Assembly: GCF_019312585.1 (NCBI RefSeq)
Contig: NZ_JAHWDP010000002.1
Coordinates: 62,001 to 126,000 of the forward strand
Direction of reading: 5' to 3'
Length of the DNA stretch: 64,000 bases
From: Halomarinibacterium sedimenti
GTDB lineage: Bacteria; Bacteroidota; Bacteroidia; Flavobacteriales; Flavobacteriaceae
Positions within the stretch are counted from its first letter, which is position 1. Each line of letters opens with the position of its first letter. Under the pieces are notes generated by a model. That model saw nothing but the letters and a program-made list of their open reading frames with translations, searched no databases and had not been told where the DNA came from. The position numbers were made by a program, and so were the translations under genes. This document shows, one piece after another, positions 1 through 9,431 of this stretch.

Positions 1-992
1 AGACCCTTTCCTCCTAAAATAAAAATAAGCGCTACGGGTAGGGAAAATGCAAAAATAATTCGTCCCGTTTTTTTAACAATTTTTTGAATTTGCAACGTAT
101 TTCCCTTTTCAAACGCAGATGAAATAAATGGAGAAATAGCAGAGTTTAATGCGTTGAGCGTAAAAGAGACTAGTGCTGCTCCACGCATTGCAACGTCAAA
201 AATGGCAACCGCTTCAATGCTACCAAAGATGGCTAATAAATAGGTTAACAATTTAGAACGAACTATTTGAATGCCACTATTTATTGAAAAAGGAATGGTT
301 TGTACATACCATTCTTTAGTATTATATATTGGGGAAACCTTTTTTAATTTATTTAAAAGCTTTTTATATAAAAACAAAAAACCAAGCAAAAAACCTATTC
401 CCGCCGCTACAATTTGAAAAACAATCGCCAATTGAGGCGACAATGGATATTCTAAAAGAATGCATCCAATTAGCAAAATAGTAAGTAAAAAATTTCGAAG
501 TAACGTATCGGGTAATTCAGAAAGAATAATGAGTTTTAATCCTCTTAAAGCTGCAGAGCGCAGGGCCCCAAATCCTAAAATAGGTAATAATAAAAATGAA
601 TAAAGCAGGGTCTCTACAAAAACAGAATCATAATTTTTCCACCAGAATAAATAGGTTATGGCTGCAATGATATATATTGCTATAGTAGAAATTAAAACAA
701 ATTGATTTGTTTTAATTAACAATCCCTTCATTCCAGCATAATTTTTTTCTACCTCATATTTTGAAATATATCTTGTAATAAGATTAGGTAGGCCAATAGT
801 TGCTGGAACTGATATGATTGTTAGTGTGGTAAAAGCTAAAACATAGTACCCAAGTCCTTCAATTGAAAGATATCGAGCCAATAAAACTCCATTTAAAAAG
901 GCAAAAAAGGCAGAACCGAATTTTATAACCAAACTCCCAATAGAAGCAGTTTTTATATCCTTTTTCGAAATAAAATTTAGATACTTTAACAA
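1..992 (-). CDS. Polysaccharide flippase (Wzx/MATE-like), 3' end cut by window
   Basis: An open frame on the minus strand runs off the left edge and encodes a strongly hydrophobic protein with repeated membrane segments. The N-terminal part has the flippase-like stretch GSLVIKFGSAFFAFLNGVLL followed by ARYLS..GLG, typical of oligosaccharide/O-antigen flippases of the MATE-like exporter superfamily. These move undecaprenyl-linked glycans across the inner membrane. No ATG is available at the 5' end. An in-frame stop is followed at once by a TTG codon (992-990) giving MLKYLNFISKKDIKTASIG, so I chose this TTG start. About 330 residues are visible. It lies 30 bp downstream of the acyltransferase gene, apparently in the same transcription unit as the PAPS genes. 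This suggests export of a modified, possibly sulfated, surface glycan. The family call is fairly sure; the substrate is unknown. Confidence 0.8.
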   Translation of the reverse strand, partial: MLKYLNFISKKDIKTASIGSLVIKFGSAFFAFLNGVLLARYLSIEGLGYYVLAFTTLTIISVPATIGLPNLITRYISKYEVEKNYAGMKGLLIKTNQFVLISTIAIYIIAAITYLFWWKNYDSVFVETLLYSFLLLPILGFGALRSAALRGLKLIILSELPDTLLRNFLLTILLIGCILLEYPLSPQLAIVFQIVAAGIGFLLGFLFLYKKLLNKLKKVSPIYNTKEWYVQTIPFSINSGIQIVRSKLLTYLLAIFGSIEAVAIFDVAMRGAALVSFTLNALNSAISPFISSAFEKGNTLQIQKIVKKTGRIIFAFSLPVALIFILGGKG

Positions 993-1022
993 TTACAAAA
1001 TTTGATTTAAGAGAAACCACAA

Positions 1023-1595
1023 TTAATTTTTGCGCAATAACTCCTTATTTTTTTTCATCTTTTCAATAGACCAATCCCACCATTGTAGCTTTTCAATTTC
1101 TTCAATCTCTTGAGGTGAGAATGTACTTCTAATAAATTTTGCCGGTGCTCCTGCCACTACTCCATAAGGAGGAACATCTTTTGTAACCACAGATCCCGCA
1201 CCAACAATAGCACCATTCCCAATGGTAACACCAGGAAGAATAATGGCTTGATCTCCAATCCATACATTATGTCCAATGTACACATTAATTTTAGGGTCTA
1301 CCAACGATTTAAAACCTATTCGATTAAATAAGGCATATTGCAAAATTACTTCGTCTGTCTTATGGTTTGAAGTAATGATTCTAATATTTTCTCCAAATGC
1401 AACATATTTTCCTATCGTGCAAGAACCCCTACCTTTTATAATAATCTCCCCGTTTATTCTTGAGCCGTCTCCAATAACAGTTCCATTTACAATTTTGGAG
1501 CCTTTCCCAATAGAAATACCAGTCTTATCCGTGAGGTTTTTAAATTTTAGGATAATTCGATATAAGGTTCCTTTCTTTCCGTTAAACTCAATCAT
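1023..1595 (-). CDS. Hexapeptide-repeat acyltransferase (CatB/LbH type)
   Basis: The 190-residue protein has the left-handed beta-helix pattern of hexapeptide acyltransferases: imperfect [I/V]G-x(4) repeats from about residue 28 (IGKGSKIVNGTVIGDGSRI) and again around 105-145 (VYIGHNVWIGDQAIILPGVT, IGNGAIVGAGSVVTKDVP). The intervening loop contains SNHKTDE, whose His is a likely catalytic base as in CatB-type xenobiotic/sugar O-acetyltransferases. The YGVVAGAPAKFI ending of the helix is typical of sugar acetyltransferases such as WbbJ/NeuD-like proteins. It lies 13 bp downstream of cysN and 30 bp upstream of the flippase gene, so it probably modifies a surface polysaccharide precursor in the cytoplasm. 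The exact acceptor cannot be read from the sequence. Confidence 0.85.
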   Translation of the reverse strand: MIEFNGKKGTLYRIILKFKNLTDKTGISIGKGSKIVNGTVIGDGSRINGEIIIKGRGSCTIGKYVAFGENIRIITSNHKTDEVILQYALFNRIGFKSLVDPKINVYIGHNVWIGDQAIILPGVTIGNGAIVGAGSVVTKDVPPYGVVAGAPAKFIRSTFSPQEIEEIEKLQWWDWSIEKMKKNKELLRKN

Positions 1596-1608
1596 GAGGG
1601 TAAGATAT

Positions 1609-2865
1609 TTATAAAATCATTCCTGCTGCAACTGTTTCATGGGTGGCATCATCTATTAAAACAAAGCTTCCTGTGATTCTGTTATCTCGATACTCATCAA
1701 TCATTAAAGGTCGCGTGGTTCTAATTTTAATTCGGGCAATGTCATTCATGTTTAACGATTTATCCTCTTCCTCCCGATTGTAGGTATTGATATCAATTTT
1801 ATACAAAACATCCTGAATCATCGCTTTTTGTTCATTAGAGGTATGCAAAATGGTGTATTTGGCACGAGGTCTAGCTGGTTGGTTATGTAACCAACATAGC
1901 ATAGCACTAAACTCCTGAAGCGGCTCGGGTTTATTATTTGTCTTTACAATCATATCCCCTCGGCTAACATCAATATCATCTTCCAAAGTAATTGAAACCG
2001 ACATAGGAGCAAAAGCCTCTTCTAGGGAACCGTCAAATGTATCCACCGACTTAACCTTTGAAGTAAAACCAGAGGGTAAAACTGTAATATCATCACCCGG
2101 TCTAAAAATACCACTTGCTACTCTTCCCGCATAACCTCGGTAATCGATAAATCCTTCTCGTTGAGGGCGCAATACTGTTTGCACAGGAAAACGTGCATCA
2201 ATTTTATTAATATCACTACTTATATGTAGGTGCTCCAAAGTATGTAATAATGGTGCTCCTTGAAACCAAGTCATTTTTTCACTTCGGTTAACTACGTTAT
2301 CCCCATCCAAAGCACTAATGGGTAAAAAACGAACGTCTTTTACATATAATTTTGATGAAAATTCTTCAAATTGTGCTATGATTTTTTCATAAACTTCTTC
2401 AGAATAATCTACCAAATCCATTTTATTCACACAAACGATAATGTGAGGAATTTGTAGCAAAGATGCAATAAATGCGTGACGTTTTGTTTGCTCAATAACA
2501 CCGTTTCGAGCATCAATTAAAATCAAAGCTGCATTTGCTGTGGAGGCCCCTGTTACCATATTACGAGTATACTGAATATGACCAGGTGTATCTGCAATAA
2601 TGAATTTACGCTTGGGTGTTGTAAAGTACCTGTACGCAACATCAATTGTGATACCTTGTTCGCGTTCGTCTTTTAAACCATCGGTAAATAAGGCCAAATC
2701 AACTCCATGGTGACCTTTTCTCTTACTCGTGTTTTCTACAGCTTCCAGTTGATCTTCAAAAATAGCTTTAGAATCATATAAAAGTCTTCCTATCAAGGTA
2801 CTTTTACCATCGTCAACACTTCCGGCAGTTGTAAATCGTAATAATTGATTCGTATCTAATTGCAT
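1609..2865 (-). CDS. cysN: Sulfate adenylyltransferase, GTPase subunit CysN
   Basis: This is the regulatory GTPase of ATP sulfurylase, which couples GTP hydrolysis to formation of adenosine 5'-phosphosulfate from sulfate and ATP. The G1 loop GSVDDGKS is at about residues 15-22, the G3 motif DTPGH at 92-96 and the G4 motif NKMD at 146-149. EF-Tu-like beta-barrel domains follow. With 418 residues it is the short, stand-alone form, without a fused CysC kinase; the kinase is encoded separately upstream. It lies 11 bp downstream of cysD, so the two subunits are probably co-expressed. The cluster continues into polysaccharide genes rather than into sulfite-reduction genes. Confidence 0.96.
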   Translation of the reverse strand: MQLDTNQLLRFTTAGSVDDGKSTLIGRLLYDSKAIFEDQLEAVENTSKRKGHHGVDLALFTDGLKDEREQGITIDVAYRYFTTPKRKFIIADTPGHIQYTRNMVTGASTANAALILIDARNGVIEQTKRHAFIASLLQIPHIIVCVNKMDLVDYSEEVYEKIIAQFEEFSSKLYVKDVRFLPISALDGDNVVNRSEKMTWFQGAPLLHTLEHLHISSDINKIDARFPVQTVLRPQREGFIDYRGYAGRVASGIFRPGDDITVLPSGFTSKVKSVDTFDGSLEEAFAPMSVSITLEDDIDVSRGDMIVKTNNKPEPLQEFSAMLCWLHNQPARPRAKYTILHTSNEQKAMIQDVLYKIDINTYNREEEDKSLNMNDIARIKIRTTRPLMIDEYRDNRITGSFVLIDDATHETVAAGMIL

Positions 2866-2876
2866 TGTTCTATTCT

Positions 2877-3782
2877 TTAAAAATAACCTTGTCGTTTTCT
2901 ATCTTCCATTGATGTCTCGCTGCGCTTGTCATCACTTCTATTTCCTCGTTCGGTTTGTTTCATTGCGGAAACTTCCATCACTATTTTTTCTAGGGTATCC
3001 GCATCACTTTCTATACCACCCGTAATGGTAATATCGCCAAGTGTTCTAAAACGAATTTTCTTTTTATGAACTTCTTCGTTCTCTTCCAATTTTAAATGGT
3101 CCGAAACTGGAATCCAAGAATTACTACGCCAAACTACGTCTCTTTCGTGTGCATAATAAAGCGAAGGGATTGAAATGTTTTCTCTAAGAATATAATTCCA
3201 TACATCCATTTCGGTCCAGTTACTAATAGGGAAGGCTCTAAAATGTTCCCCTTCAAAATGTTTTCCATTAAGGATGTTCCATAATTCTGGACGTTGATTT
3301 TTGGGATCCCATTGCCCAAAATCGTCTCGATGCGAAAAGAACCGTTCCTTCGCACGAGCTTTTTCTTCATCTCGTCTTCCACCACCTATTGCACAATCTA
3401 TTTTATTTTCTTCAATGGCGTCTAAAAGTGTTGTAATCTGAAGTGCATTTCGTGTTGCGTTTTTTCCTCTTTCTTCAGCTACACGTCCTTTGTCAATAGA
3501 CTCTTGGACAGAACCTACAATAAGTTGGACACCAAACTCCTTAATTAAATCATCTCTAAACTGAATAGTTTCAGGAAAATTATGCCCCGTATCCACATGC
3601 ATTAGCGGAAAAGGAATTTTTGAAGGATAGAATGCTTTTTTTGCTAAATGGGTTACCAAAATAGAATCCTTTCCTCCTGAAAATAGAATTACTGGATTCT
3701 GAAATTGCGCCCATACTTCTCTTAAAATATAAATGGCTTCAGACTCAAGTTCGTCTAGGTAATTTAAATAATACTTACTCAT
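2877..3782 (-). CDS. cysD: Sulfate adenylyltransferase subunit CysD
   Basis: The 301-residue catalytic subunit of ATP sulfurylase belongs to the adenine nucleotide alpha-hydrolase family. The PP-loop SGGKDS is at residues 35-40. Further family landmarks are [11 protein letters not shown], the [15 protein letters not shown] stretch and the C-terminal [14 protein letters not shown] segment, all usual in CysD. It adenylates sulfate in the cytoplasm together with CysN. Its start codon overlaps the 3' end of cysC by 8 bp, which points to translational coupling. The length is normal for the family and nothing looks degraded. Confidence 0.96.
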   Translation of the reverse strand: MSKYYLNYLDELESEAIYILREVWAQFQNPVILFSGGKDSILVTHLAKKAFYPSKIPFPLMHVDTGHNFPETIQFRDDLIKEFGVQLIVGSVQESIDKGRVAEERGKNATRNALQITTLLDAIEENKIDCAIGGGRRDEEKARAKERFFSHRDDFGQWDPKNQRPELWNILNGKHFEGEHFRAFPISNWTEMDVWNYILRENISIPSLYYAHERDVVWRSNSWIPVSDHLKLEENEEVHKKKIRFRTLGDITITGGIESDADTLEKIVMEVSAMKQTERGNRSDDKRSETSMEDRKRQGYF

Positions 3783-4374
3783 GCTTCAAATGTAATTTAT
3801 TCGCTATGGCTTTAAAAATAATCGCAACAGAATCTTCAACAGATACTGTACTTGTGTCAATTTCAACATCAGGGTTTTGGGGAGTCTCATACGGTGCATT
3901 TACACCAGTAAAATCCTTTATTTCACCCGCTCTTGCTTTCGCATACAATCCTTTTACATCTCTTTTTTCACATTCTTCAATAGGTGTGTTCACAAAAATT
4001 TCAACAAAATTCTCTTTTCCAACAATAGATTTAACGTTCTCCCTATCTTTTTGATAAGGAGACACAAAAGCCGATAGTACAACAAGTCCTGCATCAACCA
4101 TTAACTGGGCAACTTCAGCAATACGACGGATGTTTTCTGTTCTATCTTGGGGAGAAAAAGTAAGGTTGTTATTGAGTCCGTTTCGCACATTGTCTCCATC
4201 TAAAATATAGGTGTGTAATCCTTTTTCGAGTAACGCTTTTTCCAAGGCATTTGCGACAGTAGATTTTCCAGACCCTGAAAGTCCAGTAAACCAAATGAGC
4301 AAGGAATTATGCTTTTTTTGAAGGTTTCTTTCCTTTTTAGTTACCTGAAAATTATGTGGAATGATGTTACTCAT
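3775..4374 (-). CDS. cysC: Adenylylsulfate (APS) kinase CysC
   Basis: This 199-residue kinase phosphorylates APS to PAPS, the universal sulfate donor. The Walker A motif GLSGSGKST is at residues 31-39. [11 protein letters not shown] and the [10 protein letters not shown] segment follow, corresponding to the APS-binding and active-site Ser regions of the family; [12 protein letters not shown] is the usual C-terminal substrate loop. The gene overlaps both neighbours by 8 bp (the DUF2061 gene upstream and cysD downstream), so the group is translated as a tight unit. A PAPS reductase gene is not seen, which leaves sulfotransferases as possible PAPS users. Confidence 0.96.
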   Translation of the reverse strand: MSNIIPHNFQVTKKERNLQKKHNSLLIWFTGLSGSGKSTVANALEKALLEKGLHTYILDGDNVRNGLNNNLTFSPQDRTENIRRIAEVAQLMVDAGLVVLSAFVSPYQKDRENVKSIVGKENFVEIFVNTPIEECEKRDVKGLYAKARAGEIKDFTGVNAPYETPQNPDVEIDTSTVSVEDSVAIIFKAIANKLHLKHE

Positions 4375-4819
4375 TTGTTTGATGTTTTGCTTTTCGTAAT
4401 CTTCTTCTTTCTAGTCCAAAATCAATCTTATACCAAGCCCTTTCATGAAGGTAATATAAAATCATTTTTGTTATTAACTCTGCAAACCCAATTTTTAGTC
4501 CTATAAATGGATTCCCTGAAATTATCCAAGAGATAATCATAGTATCTGTGGTACCCACAGCCCTCCAAGTAAACGTTTTTGCTATATGTCTTTTTCTACT
4601 CTCAAGAACAACACCACCTTTACTCAAATTAATCTTAAACCAAACACGCTCGTGAAGGTAATATAAAATCATTTTTGTTATTACTTCAGCAAATCCAATT
4701 TTTAGTCCTGTTAATGCACTTCCTGTAATAATCCAAGAAAGCAAAATAGTATCAAGTGTACCTAGAATTCTCCAAGTAATTGCTTTTACAATATGTCTTG
4801 CATGAGAGTTGGCTTTCAT
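4367..4819 (-). CDS. Tandem DUF2061 membrane protein
   Basis: The 150-residue protein consists of two copies of the same domain (about residues 8-63 and 77-132). Each has the pattern R-H-x-x-K-x-x-T-W-R-x-x-G-T-x-D-T followed by a membrane segment, a short loop (GLKIGFAE) and [10 protein letters not shown]. This matches the DUF2061 family of small membrane proteins. The function is unknown. It overlaps cysQ by 4 bp (ATGA) and cysC by 8 bp, so it is locked into the sulfate-activation operon, which suggests a membrane role in sulfate handling (inference only). The two halves are still very similar at DNA level, so the duplication is either recent or maintained by gene conversion. Confidence 0.85.
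   Translation of the reverse strand: MKANSHARHIVKAITWRILGTLDTILLSWIITGSALTGLKIGFAEVITKMILYYLHERVWFKINLSKGGVVLESRKRHIAKTFTWRAVGTTDTMIISWIISGNPFIGLKIGFAELITKMILYYLHERAWYKIDFGLERRRLRKAKHQTNE
4446..4683. repeat. 31-bp perfect direct repeat inside the DUF2061 gene
   Basis: Positions 4446-4476 and 4653-4683 are identical over 31 bp, and the flanks are also similar. The offset is 207 bp, exactly 69 codons, so both copies encode the same part (around KMILYYLHE) of the two DUF2061 domains. Such a repeat could support deletion or expansion by recombination. Confidence 0.9.
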
Positions 4820-5604
4820 GATACTTTCACTAAGAAGTGAGGATTAAGTAGATTCTCTTTATTATAACAAAGAGGTAGTTTAGTATTTTGGTCAATAACT
4901 GAAACCCCAACGGCCTCGCAAATTGCCTGTCCTGCTGCGGTATCCCATTCCATGGTTGGAGCAAATCGTGGATAGAGGTGTGCATTTCCCTCGGCAACCA
5001 AACAAAATTTTAAAGAGCTTCCTTTAGAAACAATTTCAACATTATTATGTCTTTCAATTTCTGAAATATATTCCTTTGTAGCATCATTTAAATGCGAACG
5101 ACTCCCCACTATTTTAATTGGCTCGACATACGCAGCCGCTTGAAGTGGTGTGGAAAATTTAAATATATAGTCCAAGGATTCATCCTCCTGAATAGTAATT
5201 TTGAAGGCCTTAGAAAGCCCTTCTACTGCAAAGTATAATTCTTTGGAAACTGGAACATAAATAACTCCCATGTTGGGTTTTCCATTTTTTATTAAAGCAA
5301 TATTGACCGTAAATTCTCCATTTCTCTTTACAAATTCTTTAGTTCCATCCAAAGGGTCAACAATCCAACACATGGCCCATTTTTTTCTTTCAGAATACTC
5401 AATTTGTTTATTTTCTTCACTAATAATAGGAACGCCAGTATTGTCCAAATAAGAATTTATAACATCGTTTGCATTTTTATCTGCAAGAGTTAACGGAGAG
5501 GCATCTTCCTTTACTTCCACAGAAAAATTGGTGTTGTAAATTTTAAGAATTTCTTTTCCAGCTTCTATGGAAGCTTTTATAGCAATTTCTAGGTTAGATT
5601 TCAT
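4816..5604 (-). CDS. cysQ: 3'(2'),5'-bisphosphate nucleotidase CysQ
   Basis: The 262-residue protein belongs to the inositol-monophosphatase superfamily. The metal-binding motif DPLDGTKE is at residues 83-90, preceded by SEEN (about 62-65), and the second motif EWDTAAGQAI lies near residue 228. CysQ hydrolyses PAP (3'-phosphoadenosine 5'-phosphate), the product left after sulfotransferase or PAPS-reductase action, and so relieves product inhibition. It is the first gene of the operon and overlaps the DUF2061 gene by 4 bp. A TAnnTTTG box lies just upstream of the ATG. Presence of a PAP-removal enzyme next to PAPS synthesis and glycan genes fits PAPS-consuming reactions. Confidence 0.93.
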   Translation of the reverse strand: MKSNLEIAIKASIEAGKEILKIYNTNFSVEVKEDASPLTLADKNANDVINSYLDNTGVPIISEENKQIEYSERKKWAMCWIVDPLDGTKEFVKRNGEFTVNIALIKNGKPNMGVIYVPVSKELYFAVEGLSKAFKITIQEDESLDYIFKFSTPLQAAAYVEPIKIVGSRSHLNDATKEYISEIERHNNVEIVSKGSSLKFCLVAEGNAHLYPRFAPTMEWDTAAGQAICEAVGVSVIDQNTKLPLCYNKENLLNPHFLVKVS

Positions 5605-5621
5605 GGGGATTATTAAGTGTG

Positions 5622-5629
5622 CAAAGGTA
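5622..5629 (-). promoter_or_regulatory. Bacteroidota -7 box for the cysQ operon
   Basis: On the minus strand the bases read TACCTTTG, an exact match to the TAnnTTTG -7 consensus of Bacteroidota, 18 bp before the cysQ ATG. No TTTG -33 element at ideal spacing was seen, so this rests on the -7 box alone. Confidence 0.6.
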
Positions 5630-5671
5630 CAATAAATTACAAAAAAGTATCGTAATTTAAACTTTATTAGA

Positions 5672-8600
5672 TTATAAACTTATACCAAATAAAAAGGAAA
5701 ACCTTAGTCCGTCAACACTATTAAATATTCCGAATTGTCCAGAAATAGCATCTACCGCATTCAAATTAATACCCCCGCCATAACTATTATGCCAAGTGTT
5801 TGAATCTTCCCCGTCGAGCCATACTCGACCGTAATCAAAACCACCAAATATGCCCAGTTTTAAAGGCAGTAAGCCTGTTTTAAAACTTTTAAGTTGATAT
5901 TTTAAATCACCGCTAAAGGCTAAAGTCCTTTCACCAGAAAATCGTTGTTGCCTAAATCCTCTTAAACCCGTATTAGCCCCTAAAACTGCCGCTTGAAAAA
6001 ACTCATATTTATCTCCAATATTAAACTGTCCTTGGGCTTGTGTTCTAAGGACTAACTTTCTATCCCTAGTTAAACTATTAAAAAATTCTAAAGATGGATT
6101 CACAAAACCATAGGTGCGTTCTGTATTATCAATATTCATCCTAACGCCAGATTTTAAATTAAAAAACATGCCTCGCGTAGGGTTTATCGCGGTGTCGTAT
6201 CCAGCATATGAATAATCAAAATTTAAGACACTAAAAATCATACGTTCATCAAGAAGCACTCTATCTGAAAAGTCTTCAGTTATAAAGCGATTTTCAGTAG
6301 CTTCAACTTCAATACTTTCAGCTCCTCCATTAATTTCAATTCGACTTCCATAGTGACCATTCTTAACAACACCAATTTTTCCAGTTCTTATAGCCGTTTT
6401 TACTCGATTATAGTCGAGTCCTAAATCATCATCAAAATTTGAAGTATCGTTTCCATATCCGAAGAAGTTTTGTGAAAAATTTTCAGAAGTAAGCCTCCCT
6501 CCAACAATGATATTCCAGGTATCAAATAAGGTAGAAAATTCTCCTTCATAGTAAATTTCAAAACCCTCAGTAGCATAATAATAACTCCCCCCAAAATTAT
6601 GCTTGGTTTGAAAAGGATCGTTTTTAAAGCCCTTTATCATCATAGATAAATTAAGCCCCACTTTTACACCGTCATCTGGATTGGTGCCAATGGAGGGTAA
6701 AATGGAGGTTGTTTTATCTATGTATTTATCATACTGATATATATTAAATCGGTAATTGTCTTTAAATTTAAAATCTGCTTTTCCAGGTTTTGCAATGGTG
6801 TTCTTTTTTGATTTGTGATCATAAATTTTAACGCGACGTCCACTTTCGATGGTGTATGTATCATTGTTTTGACCACCTATAACCCTAACTAAAGTTGGGT
6901 TATTTCCATAGCCTTCAACTAAAAATTCATCATCGTCATCAAGACCATACACCCAAATTTCTTTGGTTTCCTTGCTATTAATCACTCTTTTCTTAAAAGG
7001 TTTTTGTACTTCTCCATCTTTAATTCTAGATACCGCAACGGTAGTCGTATTATCTCCTCTTGTTATAGAGATATGGTCATCTTTATCTGTTGCGGTAATA
7101 ATTACTAGATCATCTAAATAATCGTAATAGCGAGAAGCGATATCTCTTAGGTAGCCTCTACGTTCTTTCAATTTTTCTTTGATAGAATTAGCCGTTTCGT
7201 CTTGTACCTCCTTGGGTAGGTTCTTAAAAGCATCATCAATTACAGCATCTGTCAAATTTTCTTGGATAAATTCGGCCTGTGAAAGCCACACATCCTTGGA
7301 TGAATTTTGTGTAAATGTCCTATCTATTTTTATTCCAGCAAGGTTAATGTATTTTATATTCTTTAATTCCCCATCAAACTCCTGAAATTGTTTTGTTGCA
7401 GGAATAATGGTTTTAAGAAGATCGAAAAGTGCTCCATCAAAATTTGAAAAAACTTGATCTCGATCTCGAGGTATGGGTTTATATATTTTTTTATCGTCTG
7501 AAATATCAAAGCGAGACCAACGCCATTGATCTTGATGCCTATCCCAGTCTCCCACTAACATATCAAAAAGCCGCGCTTTTATAAAGGCAGGTTCATCAAT
7601 TTGATATTTTTCATCTTTGCGTAAGTTTTCTAGTACATCACTTGTGCTTTCAATAGCATCTGGTTTTCCAAAAGATGCCACATCCAAAAACCCGTCGTCT
7701 GGACGCTCTTCAATAATATAAAGTTCATCTCCAAACTCCTCGTTGTATTTACCTAATGTTTTGTGCTTTGGCATATAAAACAACATGGGGTTTGTATGAT
7801 ATAAATCGATAGCATCAGACAGGTCTCCTATTACAAATGCCGCATAAGGATGGCTGGAAGTATAGAAATCCTGAATAAAATCCTCTGTAAGGGTTTCTTT
7901 AAAATCATCTTGAATGTAGGTATCCTTAAATGCCACTGTTTGTAAAAACTGAACAGCACTTTTTTTAACGGCTCTCAATGCAAAATTTCTACCTTTCATA
8001 TCAATTAGCCTAAGTGACCTTGTTTGATGTCCCCCACCCTTTCGCTCAATTGTCATCCCCCCAAATAAAGTATCAAGCGTTGCCACAGGCACTTTAATAT
8101 CTGTTCCATATATATAACGATAATGATCACCCCAAAACCACGAATACGCTTTAGATTTATCTGTATCTTCCTTGTTATAAGCAGAAACTTCTCGCTCAGG
8201 ACCAAACTCATTGGCTAATAGTGAGGTATCATATTCTATAGGTTTTGCGTGTACTTCTGCAGAAAAAAGAAGTGTTGGAGTTTTATTTTCTGAACCATAA
8301 AATTTAACAACCGAAGATCCGTCATCAAAAACATCCAAAACTGCAAAACCTCTTCTTCCTGAAACAAACTGTGCACCTTTTCCCAAGTTTACAGGGGCTT
8401 CCTTACTTCCTGAACCAGAAATAATTTGCTTGATTCCTTGGTTATCAATATACTGAAGTGTGTGTTCGTGTCCTGAAGCAAAAATAACTCGATCACTATC
8501 TGTGGCTAGGGTTATTATTCTATTCATTAATTCATTATACCTATTGTTGTAGCGGTCTTGGGGAGAAACACCTCCTTGTGACCTAACCTGAGTAACAAGG

Positions 8601-9376
8601 CTTGCCAAAATGGGTACTGGAACACTCCTTCCACTAGCAAAAATATGGTTCTGAAAGTTATAGTAACCTCCATGTAACCCATAGGTAAATGCTGGGTGGT
8701 GCATGGCTATAAGAATGGTTTTTTCGTTGTTCTTTTTAAGCTCATTTTCTATTTCCAAAAAGAAGGCTTTTCGAGATTTAATATCACAATCATCATTAAT
8801 TGTTGGATGTTTGTCCCAATCTGCAATATACCATTGGGTATCAAGAATAATTAACTCAATATTTTCAGATATCTCAATTTTTTCAATGGGGCATCCATTT
8901 TCTGGTTGAAAAGCTTCATTATTATCAAGTACTTTTTCTACATATTCTTCTTGTCTTTTTAATCCCTTCAACCCATTACTGTACCAGTCATGATTTCCAG
9001 GAATAAATAGCGTTTTTCCTTTAAAGTTTTTAGCCGCTTGAAGTTGAATATCTAACCGATTCTTAGCCTGTTCCCTTCCCTTTTCACCTTTTGCTGGAAG
9101 CCCTTTGGGGTAAATATTATCTCCAAGAAAGATAAGGTGATCATTTGATGTATCTTCATTGGCTATTAAAGCATTAAATGCTTCTAAGGCTTCATTACTT
9201 TCATCGGAATCTGCAACTCCTGCATCCCCCAAAAGGTAAAACCGTTTTTCAAGTGATCTTCCTTCAACATTAATAGTTTTTGGGGCTTCTGAATCCAAAT
9301 AACTGGGGTTTAAGGAACCACATCCATATAGTGTTAGTAATCCAATAAAAGTTATAATGCTGTTAATTTTGTTCAT
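5672..9376 (-). CDS. Lipoprotein: calcineurin-like phosphoesterase fused to Omp85-type outer-membrane barrel
   Basis: At 1234 residues this is one of the longest genes in the window. It starts with a lipoprotein signal peptide (lipobox LYGC, Cys19). Residues of about 45-330 form a calcineurin-like metallophosphoesterase: LLGDAG (D51), LGDNIYPKG, PGNHDWY, MHHPAF and SGHEHTLQ supply the usual Asp/Asn/His metal ligands. A long middle part (about 400-860) has no family I can name with confidence. The C-terminal third (about 870-1234) is rich in alternating aromatic strands and has GANTGLRGFRQQRFSGER, like the bacterial surface antigen/BamA-TamA barrel, and ends in Leu after Phe-rich strands. It probably sits in the outer membrane, with the phosphatase in the periplasm or on the surface. 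The substrate is unknown. The gene is not obviously in an operon. Confidence 0.85.
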   Translation of the reverse strand: MNKINSIITFIGLLTLYGCGSLNPSYLDSEAPKTINVEGRSLEKRFYLLGDAGVADSDESNEALEAFNALIANEDTSNDHLIFLGDNIYPKGLPAKGEKGREQAKNRLDIQLQAAKNFKGKTLFIPGNHDWYSNGLKGLKRQEEYVEKVLDNNEAFQPENGCPIEKIEISENIELIILDTQWYIADWDKHPTINDDCDIKSRKAFFLEIENELKKNNEKTILIAMHHPAFTYGLHGGYYNFQNHIFASGRSVPVPILASLVTQVRSQGGVSPQDRYNNRYNELMNRIITLATDSDRVIFASGHEHTLQYIDNQGIKQIISGSGSKEAPVNLGKGAQFVSGRRGFAVLDVFDDGSSVVKFYGSENKTPTLLFSAEVHAKPIEYDTSLLANEFGPEREVSAYNKEDTDKSKAYSWFWGDHYRYIYGTDIKVPVATLDTLFGGMTIERKGGGHQTRSLRLIDMKGRNFALRAVKKSAVQFLQTVAFKDTYIQDDFKETLTEDFIQDFYTSSHPYAAFVIGDLSDAIDLYHTNPMLFYMPKHKTLGKYNEEFGDELYIIEERPDDGFLDVASFGKPDAIESTSDVLENLRKDEKYQIDEPAFIKARLFDMLVGDWDRHQDQWRWSRFDISDDKKIYKPIPRDRDQVFSNFDGALFDLLKTIIPATKQFQEFDGELKNIKYINLAGIKIDRTFTQNSSKDVWLSQAEFIQENLTDAVIDDAFKNLPKEVQDETANSIKEKLKERRGYLRDIASRYYDYLDDLVIITATDKDDHISITRGDNTTTVAVSRIKDGEVQKPFKKRVINSKETKEIWVYGLDDDDEFLVEGYGNNPTLVRVIGGQNNDTYTIESGRRVKIYDHKSKKNTIAKPGKADFKFKDNYRFNIYQYDKYIDKTTSILPSIGTNPDDGVKVGLNLSMMIKGFKNDPFQTKHNFGGSYYYATEGFEIYYEGEFSTLFDTWNIIVGGRLTSENFSQNFFGYGNDTSNFDDDLGLDYNRVKTAIRTGKIGVVKNGHYGSRIEINGGAESIEVEATENRFITEDFSDRVLLDERMIFSVLNFDYSYAGYDTAINPTRGMFFNLKSGVRMNIDNTERTYGFVNPSLEFFNSLTRDRKLVLRTQAQGQFNIGDKYEFFQAAVLGANTGLRGFRQQRFSGERTLAFSGDLKYQLKSFKTGLLPLKLGIFGGFDYGRVWLDGEDSNTWHNSYGGGINLNAVDAISGQFGIFNSVDGLRFSFLFGISL

Positions 9377-9431
9377 AAGAAATTACCTTAGTAATTATTT
9401 TTAGTAATTTGGTTCAATAAAATTAAACTTC

